A stretch of DNA of 64,000 bases from Bdellovibrio sp. (GCA_025359945.1 JANYDD010000089.1:30378-94377), one strand, 5' to 3'; positions 42,209 through 51,712 are shown, counted from the first letter of the stretch. Made by a program: numbers and translations. The notes: a model not told the origin generated them from the sequence alone.

Positions 42209-43209
42209 TTTGGACGCTTATTTTTTTTCAAGGCGCATGGGGTTGGGGCGGTAAGGGCCATGATTGGATTTGCCAAGCGGCGACCTACGTCGTTCAAGAA
42301 GAAGGCCTTCGAAATTTATTGAAATTCAAACCTCAGGTGATGGGTCATCTTTGCAACGTTCCAGATATCTATTGGAAGGATTTGCCCGAAGAAGTTAAAA
42401 AAATTGGCAGACCAAGCCACTATTTGGATATTGAGGTCTTTCAAGGAAAACCTCGAGATATTCCCCGCAGCTATTCGGAAATGAAAAGCAAATTCGAAAA
42501 TTTTCCAAGTCCTGCCTCGGGTGTGGCATTTAAAGATTTTCATTCAGAAACTGGGTCGCTGTGGTGGAGACTGCAGCAGTTTGTGGATCGCGCTGTAGCA
42601 CTAAAAACAAAAATTCATTCGCCGGCGCCGTCGGGCCCTAAAGAAACTCAAGATTATAATTATCCTTACAATCAGGCCATCTTTGCTATGATGGTCAATA
42701 TGGGATTGATGGGTCATTTTATTGGTGATGCTTCGATGCCATTACATCATTCTTTTGACCACGATGCGCAGCGGGCAGGACATGCAGGTTTGCATTCGTA
42801 TTACGAAGATTTCACGATATCCGAACTGCCGGCGTCGGCATTTTTAGAAATAATTAAGCTGGCAAAAAAAATGCGCGCGCAAAAAAAAGAAGCCTTTCTA
42901 GTAAAAGACACCGCTTTTGATAACATCCGCGAACTTTCGTTAAAGTCTTTCTCAGAGATTTCGCAATTAATAGCTGCTGATCAGTTAAAAACCAAAGGCA
43001 CTGAAACGCAAAAACCGGTGCGCATGCCGTTTGAAAAAACCAAGAAAAAATTTGCCGCTTTGAGTGTTCAAGAATTAAGTCGTTCGGTCGCGCTGCTATC
43101 CTTAACCTGGGATCAGATTTATCAAAAGCTCGATCGCCCTGATTTAAGCGCCTACAAATCTTTCCAATATCCGTTTCAGCCTGAATTTGTAGATCCGGAT
43201 TATTTTTAG
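42205..43209 (+). CDS. Secreted S1/P1-type phosphoesterase/nuclease-like protein
   Basis: This 334-residue protein has a short signal segment (IWTLIFFQGAWG) and then a mature start WGGKGHDWICQAA, resembling the S1/P1 fold, in which the N-terminal tryptophan and first histidine bind zinc. Further possible ligands are the aspartate of NVPDIYW, the histidine of SHYLDIE, MGHFIGDASMPLHHS (H-x-x-x-D and H) and HAGLHSYYED. Members are periplasmic nucleases or phospholipase C relatives. It is coupled to kup by ATGA. The nuclease or phospholipase role is by family resemblance only. Confidence 0.75.
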   Translation: MIWTLIFFQGAWGWGGKGHDWICQAATYVVQEEGLRNLLKFKPQVMGHLCNVPDIYWKDLPEEVKKIGRPSHYLDIEVFQGKPRDIPRSYSEMKSKFENFPSPASGVAFKDFHSETGSLWWRLQQFVDRAVALKTKIHSPAPSGPKETQDYNYPYNQAIFAMMVNMGLMGHFIGDASMPLHHSFDHDAQRAGHAGLHSYYEDFTISELPASAFLEIIKLAKKMRAQKKEAFLVKDTAFDNIRELSLKSFSEISQLIAADQLKTKGTETQKPVRMPFEKTKKKFAALSVQELSRSVALLSLTWDQIYQKLDRPDLSAYKSFQYPFQPEFVDPDYF

Positions 43210-44345
43210 TTCGCGAAAAACTGTTCAATATCTTTTCGGGATTTGATCCCGTCTTCGTAACCGTATTGAATCAGGGTCGAAGTAAATTCAGGTTCGAATA
43301 ACAAATAACTGATAATCTCGCGCGCTTCTTCCAAGGGGCCTAGACCCTTTAAAAGATATCGAATAATTCGAGGCAAGCGATCGGAGAGTTGACCAGCCAA
43401 AGTTCCAATATCTTTTGATGGGTAAATCCAAACGAAATTAACTTTTCGAAAATTAAGCTGTTCGTGGTGCTCACTGGGAACCCTTCGCATAAATTCGTTA
43501 ATTCGTTTCAATCGTTCGATATCAGTTTCTACACCGTCTAGTAAAATCGAATTTAACAAAACGTTGAGCACTCGGGCGACACTAGGTGCGCGGCCTGACA
43601 TCACATTCAGATCTTGAAAATCATTTTCATTGCGTCGAACACCGATGACAAATAGATCCTCGGCGCCTAAATGCATGGCGGGACTTAACGGAGCATGATT
43701 GCGAATGCAGCCGTCGCCAAAATAGCGATCGCCTACTTTTACCGGAGAAAACAGCAAGGGAATCGCACTAGATCCCAAAATATGTTCAGTTCGAATCTCG
43801 GTCATCTCTGATTTTCGGCGAGCTCGCACCCACATTTTTTCAACTGATGAACCTTGCACAAAGGTAATGGCCTCGGACGTAATGTAGTCCAAAGCTGTGA
43901 CACCAAAAGCATGCAATCCGTGCTGATTAATATTTTGTTGGATTTGAGAAAAATCAACTCGAGTTTTAATCAATTCTGCCAACGGGGTCGTATCTAAAAG
44001 TGATTTTCCGGGGCTAGTACCAATGACGCCTCCCAAAGAAAGTTCGCTCACCCACCGCAAAGAAATTTTCCCAATGGTGGCTGCGTCGCTTCGAAAAACT
44101 TTATCGGTAGTTAGCTCGGACCACATTTTCGAAAGTCTCTGAACACTGAGGTGAAAGTCTTGATAGTCCGATGCCAAATAGCACGCGTTGATAGATCCCG
44201 CGCTGACTCCGGTAATAATCTGGAAGGGTCTGTTTACTTTCAAATTGGAGATAATCTCACTGACCGCAGTCAGAACACCCACTTGATAGGCACCGCGAGC
44301 TCCACCGCCGGACAGGACTAACGCTTTGGTTTTTTCTTTTTTCAA
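43206..44345 (-). CDS. Patatin-like phospholipase
   Basis: This 379-residue protein has the patatin catalytic dyad: oxyanion loop SGGGARGAYQVGVL, nucleophile elbow GVSAGS and aspartate in DGCIRNHAPLSP. Members are acyl hydrolases; in predatory bacteria some act on prey membranes, but nothing here shows export: there is no signal peptide. The start is TTG 44345 with GAGG about 5 bases upstream. The stop overlaps the convergent S1/P1-like gene by 4 bases. Two copies of a palindrome-bearing repeat lie in its upstream region. Confidence 0.9.
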   Translation of the reverse strand: MKKEKTKALVLSGGGARGAYQVGVLTAVSEIISNLKVNRPFQIITGVSAGSINACYLASDYQDFHLSVQRLSKMWSELTTDKVFRSDAATIGKISLRWVSELSLGGVIGTSPGKSLLDTTPLAELIKTRVDFSQIQQNINQHGLHAFGVTALDYITSEAITFVQGSSVEKMWVRARRKSEMTEIRTEHILGSSAIPLLFSPVKVGDRYFGDGCIRNHAPLSPAMHLGAEDLFVIGVRRNENDFQDLNVMSGRAPSVARVLNVLLNSILLDGVETDIERLKRINEFMRRVPSEHHEQLNFRKVNFVWIYPSKDIGTLAGQLSDRLPRIIRYLLKGLGPLEEAREIISYLLFEPEFTSTLIQYGYEDGIKSRKDIEQFFAN

Positions 44346-44361
44346 GAAAGCCTCGCTTAAA

Positions 44362-44402
44362 AAAAAAGATATCTTTATTGTACAAACAAAAAAGATATCT
44401 TT
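44362..44402. promoter_or_regulatory. Two direct copies of a palindromic AAAGATATCTTT unit upstream of the patatin gene
   Basis: AAAAAAGATATCTTT occurs at 44362-44376 and 44388-44402, 26 bases apart start to start, in the spacer between lon and the patatin gene. Each copy contains a 12-base perfect palindrome. Paired identical palindromes just upstream of a start look like operator sites, though their AT-richness and the lack of a clear promoter keep this open. Confidence 0.45.
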
Positions 44403-44432
44403 CCCAGCGCCTTCAGCGGTTATTTGAAAGAA

Positions 44433-46880
44433 CTAGACACCCAGACGATCGGCGTACGCAGAACCTCCGGAATCTTTTTGCCCATCGCGGGGCATGGGAT
44501 TTTCTGAAAACACATCCAAGTTCAGTGCAATTTTTAAGACCTCTTGAACGCTTTCCACAAAATGAAATTGGATAAAGTCTTTAACCTCTTGCGGGACTTG
44601 ATTTAAGTCTTTTTTATTGCGCGCAGGAAGTATAATTTCTTTAATCCCAGCGCGGTGAGCTGCGATGACTTTCTCTTTAATCCCACCCACGGGCAGGACA
44701 CTTCCTCGCAAAGTAATTTCACCGGTCATCGCCAAGTGATTTTTTATCGGGCGCCTGACCGCCAAAGAGGTTAGCGCGGTCATCAACGTGACCCCTGCTG
44801 AGGGTCCATCTTTTGGAATGGCGCCAGCGGGAACGTGCACGTGAAAGTCTAGGGTGGTTAAATCCAAAGTCGGCCCGCCCGAGCTGCTAATTTTGGGCCA
44901 GAAACTTTTCAGTAAAGTTTGCGCAATTTGAGCGGACTCTTTCATCACCTCGCCCAGCTGACCAGTGATCGTCAAATGACCTTTCCCAGGAGTATTTTGA
45001 GCCTCGATATACAGCAAGTCGCCGCCCACCGGTGACCAGGCCAATCCCAAGGCCACCCCTGGAAAATTCTTTGTGTCGGCCAATTCAAAATTAAATTTTT
45101 CTGGACCCAAAATTTCTTCCAGTAAAATATCATCAATTACAATTGCAGAAGTCTGTGCAGTGGAGAGTTTTTTTAGATTTAAAACTCGCTCGCTAAGGCT
45201 TCGCAACACTTCGGTAATTTTTCGTTGAAGATCTCGCACCCCAGCTTCTCGAGTGTAAAAATTAATCAGACGTAACAATGTGGGGTCTTTGAACTCGACG
45301 AAACTAGATTCAATGCCCGCGGCCAAAAGTTGCTTTGGAATAAGATGGTTTTTAGCGATATGTAATTTTTCGGCGGTCGTGTAACCCGAAAGTTCAATAA
45401 CTTCCATGCGATCTAAAAGTGGTCCAGGGATAGTGTCCAGCTGATTGGCCGTAGCGATAAAAAAAACTTTCGACAGATCAAAACCCACATCTAGGTAATG
45501 ATCTAAAAAATTTTTATTTTGTTCAGGATCAAGAACTTCCAACATCGCCGATGCAGGATCTCCAGAAAAAGCGCGGCTCATTTTATCGATCTCGTCTAGC
45601 AAAAAGACGGGGTTGTTTTTTCCCGCTTTTTTAAGGCCTTGAATAATTCGCCCGGGCATGGCCCCAACATAGGTGCGTCGATGGCCGCGGATTTCGGCAT
45701 CATCGCGAACTCCACCTAAGCTCAACCGAACAAATTTCCGGCCCAAAGCTTCTGCAACACTTTGTCCTAGCGAAGTTTTTCCAACTCCCGGTGGCCCCAC
45801 AAAAAGTAAAATTGATCCATTTAATTTTTGATTCAATTTCAGAACTGCCAAATGCTGCACAATCCGACGTTTAATTTTATCCAATCCAAAATGATCTCGG
45901 TCCAAAATTTGCCTAGCCCGGTCCAAGTCAATTTCTGCTTCGCTTTCAGAGGTTTCATTCCACGGCAAACTGGACAAAAGTTCTAAATAATTTCGGATGA
46001 TATGGGCTTCTGGTGACTGTAAACCCACTTCTGCAAAACGTTGCAGTTCTCCCAATGCCATTCGATGCACATCATCGGGCATTTTCGCAGCTAGAATCTT
46101 GGTGCGAAGTTTTTCTTCTTGGGATTCTGAACTCATCTCGCCGCTGCCTTCGCCAAGTTCTTCTTTAATTGTTTTTAATTGCTCGCGCAAAATAGTTTGG
46201 CGTTGGGAATGGCCCAGTTTTTGATTTAGTTTCCCGCGGATTTCAGACTGAATCTCAAGTCTTTCTTTAAATTCCTTCATTAAGTTAAGCAAATAAAGAG
46301 CTCGATCTTTCAGGTGAAAGGTCTCTAAGATTTTTTGTTTTTCTTTCAAGTTAAAATCAATATTGCCTGAACATAATGAAGTTAAGTATCCAAGATCATC
46401 TACAGATTTGACTAAGTCGCTCAGAGCTTCTGTGTTCATCGGCAACAATTTAAGAATTTCCTGCGATAGTTTTTTTAAACTCTCAAGGAGTGCTTTTTCT
46501 GTGGACGAATTCATTTCGAAGGTGTCGGGACGCTCGAAACAATTCCCTACAAAATATCCATCGGGGTGAATTTCTGAACTCTCGATTTCCATTCGGTGAA
46601 ACCCACGCAAAACAACCTGGTAACCATTTTCAGAATTCCCGCGCAACGAATCCACGCGGCAAAGAGTGCCCGTCGAATAAAGATCCATCAGGGTGGGATT
46701 CATAGGGTCAGCCGATTCTTGTTTCTGCTGAATGGCCACAATCCAGAATTTATTTTTCTCGGCAAACTGAAGAGCTTTGATACTTTTCTCGCGACCAACG
46801 CGAATCACTTGCGATAGGCCTGGAAAAATCACGGTGTTTTTTAAAGACAAAAGCGGAAGTTTTCCCTGAGGCGTCGACAT
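44433..46880 (-). CDS. lon: ATP-dependent protease Lon
   Basis: Lon degrades misfolded and regulatory proteins. It has the N-terminal substrate domain (LPLLSLKNTVIFPG at the start), the AAA+ module with Walker A GPPGVGKTSLG and Walker B VFLLDEIDKM, and the peptidase domain with the catalytic serine in PKDGPSAGVTLM and lysine in IKEKVIAAHRAG. The open frame reaches 132 bases further up, but ATG 46880 has AAAGGA upstream and matches family N-termini; this gives 815 residues. A heat-shock-like promoter candidate lies about 50 bases upstream. Confidence 0.95.
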   Translation of the reverse strand: MSTPQGKLPLLSLKNTVIFPGLSQVIRVGREKSIKALQFAEKNKFWIVAIQQKQESADPMNPTLMDLYSTGTLCRVDSLRGNSENGYQVVLRGFHRMEIESSEIHPDGYFVGNCFERPDTFEMNSSTEKALLESLKKLSQEILKLLPMNTEALSDLVKSVDDLGYLTSLCSGNIDFNLKEKQKILETFHLKDRALYLLNLMKEFKERLEIQSEIRGKLNQKLGHSQRQTILREQLKTIKEELGEGSGEMSSESQEEKLRTKILAAKMPDDVHRMALGELQRFAEVGLQSPEAHIIRNYLELLSSLPWNETSESEAEIDLDRARQILDRDHFGLDKIKRRIVQHLAVLKLNQKLNGSILLFVGPPGVGKTSLGQSVAEALGRKFVRLSLGGVRDDAEIRGHRRTYVGAMPGRIIQGLKKAGKNNPVFLLDEIDKMSRAFSGDPASAMLEVLDPEQNKNFLDHYLDVGFDLSKVFFIATANQLDTIPGPLLDRMEVIELSGYTTAEKLHIAKNHLIPKQLLAAGIESSFVEFKDPTLLRLINFYTREAGVRDLQRKITEVLRSLSERVLNLKKLSTAQTSAIVIDDILLEEILGPEKFNFELADTKNFPGVALGLAWSPVGGDLLYIEAQNTPGKGHLTITGQLGEVMKESAQIAQTLLKSFWPKISSSGGPTLDLTTLDFHVHVPAGAIPKDGPSAGVTLMTALTSLAVRRPIKNHLAMTGEITLRGSVLPVGGIKEKVIAAHRAGIKEIILPARNKKDLNQVPQEVKDFIQFHFVESVQEVLKIALNLDVFSENPMPRDGQKDSGGSAYADRLGV

Positions 46881-46928
46881 TATGTAATCCTTTGTTAGAT
46901 TATTTTGAAATCCATCGTCACCCCTCAA

Positions 46929-46957
46929 AGATGAGAACCAAAAGTCTGTCGTCAAGG
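46929..46957 (-). promoter_or_regulatory. Candidate heat-shock (sigma-32-like) promoter of lon
   Basis: Reading toward lon, CCTTGAC is followed after 14 bases by TCTCATCT. This resembles the sigma-32 pattern (CTTGAA, 13-15 bases, CCCCATnT), with 6 of 8 positions agreeing in the -10 box. lon is a classical heat-shock gene, which supports the reading. The distance to the ATG (49 bases) is reasonable. Confidence 0.4.
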
Positions 46958-47109
46958 TGGAGGGAACTTCAAAACACGTTTGTCTTTCAGCATTTCGTTT
47001 TGACAGACCCACACTTTTCCGCCAATCATCGAAAGAAGATGAGATCGGACGCAGACCGAAAAAAATGAATCGGACTGATTAGAAAATTTTAACTGGAGTA
47101 TAAAGACAA

Positions 47110-47799
47110 ATGGAACCAACGATTGCTACCACTTCGCTGCTGCCGATGTTGCTTGATATTTTATTGCATTTGGATCAACACCTGATAATTTGGTTTCAAG
47201 ACTTTGGTCCATGGCTTTACGTGATTTTATTTTTAATCGTGTTTGCAGAAACCGGTTTGATCGCGACACCTTTTCTTCCCGGAGACTCGTTGCTGTTTGC
47301 CTTAGGCGCAATGACCAGTTGGGGAAATCAAGGTTTGTCGTTAGCAGTCTTGAGCCTTCTTTTAGTGGCGGCCGCGTTTCTGGGTGATAACGTGAACTAC
47401 CGTGTTGGTAGGTTTTTAGGACCAAAAGTTTTTAACCGAGAGAATTCTTTTTTCTTAAATAAAAACCATTTATCTAAAACTCGCGAATTTTACGATAGCC
47501 ACGGCGTGAAGGCCGTGGTCCTGGCTAGGTTTGTTCCCATCGTGCGAACTTTTGTTCCGTTTATCGCCGGGGTGGCGCAAATGAGAATGAAGACTTACCT
47601 GCTTTTCTCGCTGATTGGCGCAGTCTTGTGGACGCAGATTTTTCTTTGGGCCGGCCACATCTTTGGAAATTTGCCATCGATCAAAAGAAATTTCCATATC
47701 GTTATTTTAGCTGTGATTTTAATTAGCTTGATGCCAATGGTGATCGCTTGGTTGAGGTCCCGAATGGCTAGACCCATTCCCAACAAATCAACACTGTGA
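47110..47799 (+). CDS. DedA-family (VTT) inner-membrane protein
   Basis: This 229-residue protein belongs to the DedA/VTT-domain family, linked to lipid (undecaprenyl-phosphate or phospholipid) scrambling and membrane homeostasis. The signatures are ETGLIATPFLPGDSLLFALG and LARFVPIVRTFVPFIAGVAQ, with four to five hydrophobic segments. The start is ATG 47110, with TGGAG 14 bases upstream. It is divergent from lon. It is coupled by a GTGA overlap to another VTT-type gene. Confidence 0.9.
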   Translation: MEPTIATTSLLPMLLDILLHLDQHLIIWFQDFGPWLYVILFLIVFAETGLIATPFLPGDSLLFALGAMTSWGNQGLSLAVLSLLLVAAAFLGDNVNYRVGRFLGPKVFNRENSFFLNKNHLSKTREFYDSHGVKAVVLARFVPIVRTFVPFIAGVAQMRMKTYLLFSLIGAVLWTQIFLWAGHIFGNLPSIKRNFHIVILAVILISLMPMVIAWLRSRMARPIPNKSTL

Positions 47800-48344
47800 A
47801 AATTTTTTTCGCTCGACTTTATCATTTTCTAGGGCTGAAATGTGACCGCCCTTGGTATCCTTTTTTGATCGGTTTTTTGGCATTTATTGATAATTTTACG
47901 TTGATCGTTCCTACCGATGGGATGTTGGTTTCAAGCGTTCTTTTGCGGCCCTTGCGTTGGAAAAGATTCGCCGTTGCCGTTGCCACCGGATCATCCTTGG
48001 GAGCCATCCTGATGGCGGCCGTTGCTCAGCACCAGGGGCTAGAGTTGATTCAAGCCCACTATCCTCAGTGGTTAACGACAGATATTTGGAAGTGGTCTGC
48101 ACACTTTCTTACCGAATACGGTCTGATCGTGGTCTTTTTGGTGGGTTTAACCCCTTTCACTCAGCAGCCCACAGTGATCTTGGCAGCTTTGTCCGGCAGT
48201 CCCTTGTTGGCGATTTCAGCGGCTTTGTTTTTAGGTCGGTTAATTAAGTATATTTTTATGGGTTATGTGGCATCGCATGCGCCCCATCTTTTGCGGAGAC
48301 TTTGGGGCCTACAGTCTGAAATTAAGCCCATCGAAAATTCTTAA
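47796..48344 (+). CDS. YqaA-like VTT-domain membrane protein
   Basis: This 182-residue protein starts at GTG within the stop of the DedA gene. It has three to four hydrophobic segments, with FIDNFTLIVPTDGMLVSSVL near residue 30 and a C-terminal FLGRLIKYIFMGYVA. The pattern resembles the small YqaA/VTT relatives of DedA. A joint role with the DedA protein in membrane lipid transport is inferred from the coupling. It does not contain the full DedA motif. Confidence 0.72.
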   Translation: MKIFFARLYHFLGLKCDRPWYPFLIGFLAFIDNFTLIVPTDGMLVSSVLLRPLRWKRFAVAVATGSSLGAILMAAVAQHQGLELIQAHYPQWLTTDIWKWSAHFLTEYGLIVVFLVGLTPFTQQPTVILAALSGSPLLAISAALFLGRLIKYIFMGYVASHAPHLLRRLWGLQSEIKPIENS

Positions 48345-48428
48345 ACAAACTTTTTTTGTTCACTCCGTAGGCAGCGAATGTGAAAACTTTAAAATTTTTT
48401 CGAAACCATAGATTGTCTCTGAAAAAAG

Positions 48429-48481
48429 TTGAACAAGCTGGTAAGTTCTGGCACTAATGCTTTTCTTGTCAAAGTGACAAG
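48429..48481 (+). promoter_or_regulatory. Promoter candidate with dyad at the start site (outer-membrane protein gene)
   Basis: TTGAAC (48429-48434) and ACTAAT (48453-48458) are separated by 18 bases and could form a sigma-70-type promoter. Directly downstream, near the expected transcription start, lies the dyad CTTGTCA-AAG-TGACAAG (48465-48481), 7 bp arms. It could be an operator or a 5' hairpin protecting the mRNA of an abundant protein. Confidence 0.4.
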
Positions 48482-48510
48482 ATCGTTAAAAACAAAAAAA
48501 AGGGGTACAA

Positions 48511-49620
48511 ATGAATAAGAACTTAAGTCTGATGGCGATCGCTTTAGCTTTCGTGATCGCCGGCGGTGCGGCTTATGGACAGTCGTCAGCAGCTTCCGCA
48601 GGATCGTCTGCAACCACACAAAGTGCAGTCACAGCAACTCCTAGCAAATGGTCTGGATCTGTAGGGTTAAAGTTAGAAGCTAACGCGATACCAAGAACTG
48701 CTGATTATTCTCAAGAATTCACAAATAGTAATTTGTTTGATGAGGATTCAAGCAAATTTGATGCAACAACTTCTTTTGGTGGAAAATACAAATTTTCAGC
48801 AAAAGATTCTTTTAGCTTTCAACAACGTATTTTCTACTCTCCCACTTACAACCCACAACGCCAAGACACGGCAGTTCTTGGGAACCTGAGATTACACTAT
48901 TCGCACAAAACTTCTATGTTTGGTGGCGAAGGATCTATGCTTTATCGCTTGACCTTGCCAACCGCAGACGGAGTGTTGACAGAGCAAAGAATGATTGCAG
49001 GATTTGCCGTAATACCAGAAATTAATTGGGGATTAACTCCAAATCTTTCTGTGGGGTACTACGGATATTTCGGTGGTTTATTTTATAGTGGTCCTTACCG
49101 TTCACTCTCAAAAAGCCAAAAAGATGTGGTTCGAGGCGCTTACCGGGCAGGAGCCAATCAAGCGGCTGTTGCTAAAAATTTGGTCGGTGTAGAAACGAAA
49201 TCAGAAGCCGAAGCTAAAGCCATCGATGATTCTGGACAAAATGCAGCCATCGGAAGAGAAAATGCTTACTTTGCAAAGAATGGACAGCAAAATGGATGGT
49301 ACTATTTCGCCAGCGGAACTAACGTTAGCTATAGCTTGACCAGCAACTTGAGCATTTCTCAAGGCATTGGTGCGTTTATCGGTTATCGGGATCAACGTTA
49401 TTTAGACCGACCGTCAACTCGAGGTTTAGAAGCCGCTACATCATTAGATCTGCAAGCCACAAAAAATTGGACTGTGTCTGCGATTGTTAGCCAGTTGGCT
49501 CCAAATCTAGAGGGTTCAGTGGACTTGTCGACTGGGAAACCAACCTTTTACACTAAACAGATGTCTTTCTACTACCCAGAACAAACTCTGTTTACTTTAA
49601 ACACTTCAGTTTCTTTCTAA
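48511..49620 (+). CDS. Outer-membrane beta-barrel protein
   Basis: This 369-residue protein has a signal peptide (LSLMAIALAFVIAGGAAYG, cleavage before QSS), an alanine/serine/threonine-rich linker, then alternating hydrophobic strands and a terminal phenylalanine (TLNTSVSF), the pattern of outer-membrane barrel proteins recognised by BAM. An AAAGGGG precedes the ATG. Its codon use is regular, and the gene ends in a strong hairpin terminator, suggesting an independent, well-expressed gene. No porin or adhesin family is recognised. Confidence 0.78.
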   Translation: MNKNLSLMAIALAFVIAGGAAYGQSSAASAGSSATTQSAVTATPSKWSGSVGLKLEANAIPRTADYSQEFTNSNLFDEDSSKFDATTSFGGKYKFSAKDSFSFQQRIFYSPTYNPQRQDTAVLGNLRLHYSHKTSMFGGEGSMLYRLTLPTADGVLTEQRMIAGFAVIPEINWGLTPNLSVGYYGYFGGLFYSGPYRSLSKSQKDVVRGAYRAGANQAAVAKNLVGVETKSEAEAKAIDDSGQNAAIGRENAYFAKNGQQNGWYYFASGTNVSYSLTSNLSISQGIGAFIGYRDQRYLDRPSTRGLEAATSLDLQATKNWTVSAIVSQLAPNLEGSVDLSTGKPTFYTKQMSFYYPEQTLFTLNTSVSF

Positions 49621-49646
49621 ATCTTAAAAAACAAATAGGTTAAATC

Positions 49647-49681
49647 AAAAGGTCAGCCCAAAAAGGCTGGCCTTTTTAATT
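49647..49681. terminator. Rho-independent terminator
   Basis: AAAAGGTCAGCC pairs with GGCTGGCCTTTT across a CAAAAA loop (12 pairs, one G-T), followed by TTAATTTTT. It ends the outer-membrane protein gene. With its A-rich left side it can also serve the convergent murein peptidase gene, whose stop codon lies within its right edge. Confidence 0.92.
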
Positions 49682-50275
49682 TTTAGAGACTTGAGAAACC
49701 AAAGCGCCGTGGGGCAGATAGTACAATGGATCGACGGGACCTTTCGGAGTTCTGATTTCAAAGTGCAGATGCACGCCGAATGCTCGTCCGGTTTTTCCCA
49801 TCCCACCGATTTTCTCGCCCTGGAGGACTCTTTGCCCTTCTCGAACAAAGGTTTTTGATAGGTGGGCATACAAAGTCGCCCAGCCGTTCTTCGACTGAAC
49901 CATAATCATTCGGCCGTAGCCTTTAAAACTCTTTCCCACGTAAATAACGGTGCCGTCGTTCGAAGACAAAATAGTCGTTCCCGCCGGAGCAGCCAAATCA
50001 ATCCCTAGATGAGGGCGTCGCCCCCGTTTGACGGCGGGTTTAAATCCTCGGGTAAGTCGGGCTTCATCAACCGGCCAATCAAAGTGACTGATGTTCTGAA
50101 GGTTTCGCTTGCCTAAATTTAGGGGTCGGGTGTCCTGCAAATCAGGAAGGCTTTCTATATCTTTAGCGAATGTTTTCGAATCCTTGGCTTTGACGGATTC
50201 AGATCGGTTGATTTGGGCGCAGGATCCCAAGGCTAAAAAACTTAAAGAAAGAAGCGCATGATTTCTTAAGTGCAC
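49676..50275 (-). CDS. M23-family murein metallopeptidase lipoprotein
   Basis: This 199-residue lipoprotein has an N-terminal lipobox (FLALGSC) and a C-terminal M23 LytM domain. Zinc ligands are the histidine and aspartate of PHLGIDLAAPAGT and the HLHFE motif near residue 170. Members cut peptide crosslinks in murein or, if inactive, activate amidases; here the ligands are intact. The start is GTG 50275 with AAGGA touching it, an unusually short spacing; an in-frame TAA lies two codons upstream, so no longer form exists. It acts in the periplasm, anchored in a membrane. Confidence 0.88.
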   Translation of the reverse strand: MHLRNHALLSLSFLALGSCAQINRSESVKAKDSKTFAKDIESLPDLQDTRPLNLGKRNLQNISHFDWPVDEARLTRGFKPAVKRGRRPHLGIDLAAPAGTTILSSNDGTVIYVGKSFKGYGRMIMVQSKNGWATLYAHLSKTFVREGQRVLQGEKIGGMGKTGRAFGVHLHFEIRTPKGPVDPLYYLPHGALVSQVSKN

Positions 50276-50437
50276 TCCTTACATTATCATTCCGGAACGC
50301 GTTAAAGAAGCTATAAGTTCCTACGCCACCTTGGAAACGGACAAATGGCCAATAATAAATGCAAAATATTTAGATCACAAAAAGGAAAAAAATATTTAAA
50401 GACGTTATTTTAGTGGCCGGGAATAACCTAAACGCTA

Positions 50438-51712
50438 TCAATAGATCGGAAAATTTTTGCAAAGTTCTTCAACCGAGGATTTCACATTGGCCTTTAAGGC
50501 TTTGTTTTCCGGATCTTTTAAGACTTCAGAAATCCAGGTTCCGATTTGAACCATCTCGGAACTTCCCATTCCCCGAGAGGTGAGCGCCGGAGTACCAATT
50601 CTAATTCCACTTGTCACAAACGGACTGCGTTTTTCATTGGGCACAGTATTTTTATTAACCGTAATGTGTGCTTCGTCCAGGGCAATTTCGGCTTGTTTTC
50701 CGCTGACGTCGGTCGGCGACAGATCAACTAAAATCAGATGGTTGTCCGTACCACCGGTCACTAATTCAAAACCTTGTTCTTTTAAAGTCTGGGCAAGAGT
50801 TTGAGCATTTTTGACGACATCGGAAATATATTTTTTGAAATCTGGCAAAAGCGCTTCTTTAAACGCCACTGCTTTTCCCGCGATCACGTGTTCCAAGGGG
50901 CCGCCCTGTATTCCTGGAAAAATTTTTGAATTGATTCTTTTAGACCATTCTTCACTATTTGTTAAAATCATTCCGCCGCGAGGACCTCGCAAAGTTTTGT
51001 GGGTCGTGGTCGTTACAATATCAGCGTAAGGAAATGGATTTGGGTGAAGTCCCGTTGCCACTAGTCCTGCAAAATGAGCCATATCAACAACTAGCAAGGC
51101 GCCAATTTCTGCAGCAATCTCTTTAAATTTTGCAAAGTCCAATTGACGGGGATAAGCGCTGTAACCCGCGATGATCATTTTTGGTTTGAACTCTAAAGCT
51201 TTTGCTTGAATATCGGTGTAATTCAATCGGCCGGTCGCAGGATCCAAGCCGTAAGATGTCGCGTGAAATAAAATCCCGCTAAAATTCACTGGCGATCCGT
51301 GGGTCAGGTGCCCGCCGTGGGATAAGTCCATTCCTAATATAACATCACCGGCTTTAAGAGCAGCCAAGTAGACCGCCATATTAGCGCTACTTCCTGAATG
51401 TGGTTGAACGTTTGCAAAGCCACAGCCAAAAAGTTTTTTAGCCCGCTCGATCGCCAGTATTTCGACCTGATCGACAAACTCGCACCCGCCGTAATACCTT
51501 TTTCCAGGGTAACCTTCGGCATATTTGTTTGTAAGAACTGACCCTTGAGCTTCCATCACAGCGCGCGAAGCATAGTTTTCAGAAGCGATCATTTCCAGAC
51601 CATGAATTTGCCGCTGATATTCCTTCAACAATAGGGGATGAAGTTCGGGGTCTGCTTTTTTAACTTCGGGATAAAGATCTTCCATGTTTTGCCGCTCGAT
51701 CGATTTTTTCAA
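50438..51712 (-). CDS. glyA: Serine hydroxymethyltransferase
   Basis: GlyA interconverts serine and glycine and supplies one-carbon units for purine and thymidylate synthesis. The PLP lysine lies in [14 protein letters not shown], and [29 protein letters not shown] and [12 protein letters not shown] are family signatures. The start is TTG 51712 with GGAG 8 bases upstream; ATG 51685 would remove nine residues. It has 424 residues. It follows rpiB with a 161-base gap that holds a tandem repeat, so it may have its own promoter. Confidence 0.95.
   Translation of the reverse strand: MKKSIERQNMEDLYPEVKKADPELHPLLLKEYQRQIHGLEMIASENYASRAVMEAQGSVLTNKYAEGYPGKRYYGGCEFVDQVEILAIERAKKLFGCGFANVQPHSGSSANMAVYLAALKAGDVILGMDLSHGGHLTHGSPVNFSGILFHATSYGLDPATGRLNYTDIQAKALEFKPKMIIAGYSAYPRQLDFAKFKEIAAEIGALLVVDMAHFAGLVATGLHPNPFPYADIVTTTTHKTLRGPRGGMILTNSEEWSKRINSKIFPGIQGGPLEHVIAGKAVAFKEALLPDFKKYISDVVKNAQTLAQTLKEQGFELVTGGTDNHLILVDLSPTDVSGKQAEIALDEAHITVNKNTVPNEKRSPFVTSGIRIGTPALTSRGMGSSEMVQIGTWISEVLKDPENKALKANVKSSVEELCKNFPIY

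Noticed and set aside
46881..47012. Upstream extension of the lon reading frame
   Set aside because: The extension does not resemble Lon N-termini and covers the promoter candidate; ATG 46880 has a good ribosome site.
50283..50399. Protein-like plus-strand frame between the murein peptidase and glyA
   Set aside because: It has no usable start codon and only 38 codons; possibly a remnant, but too short to support.
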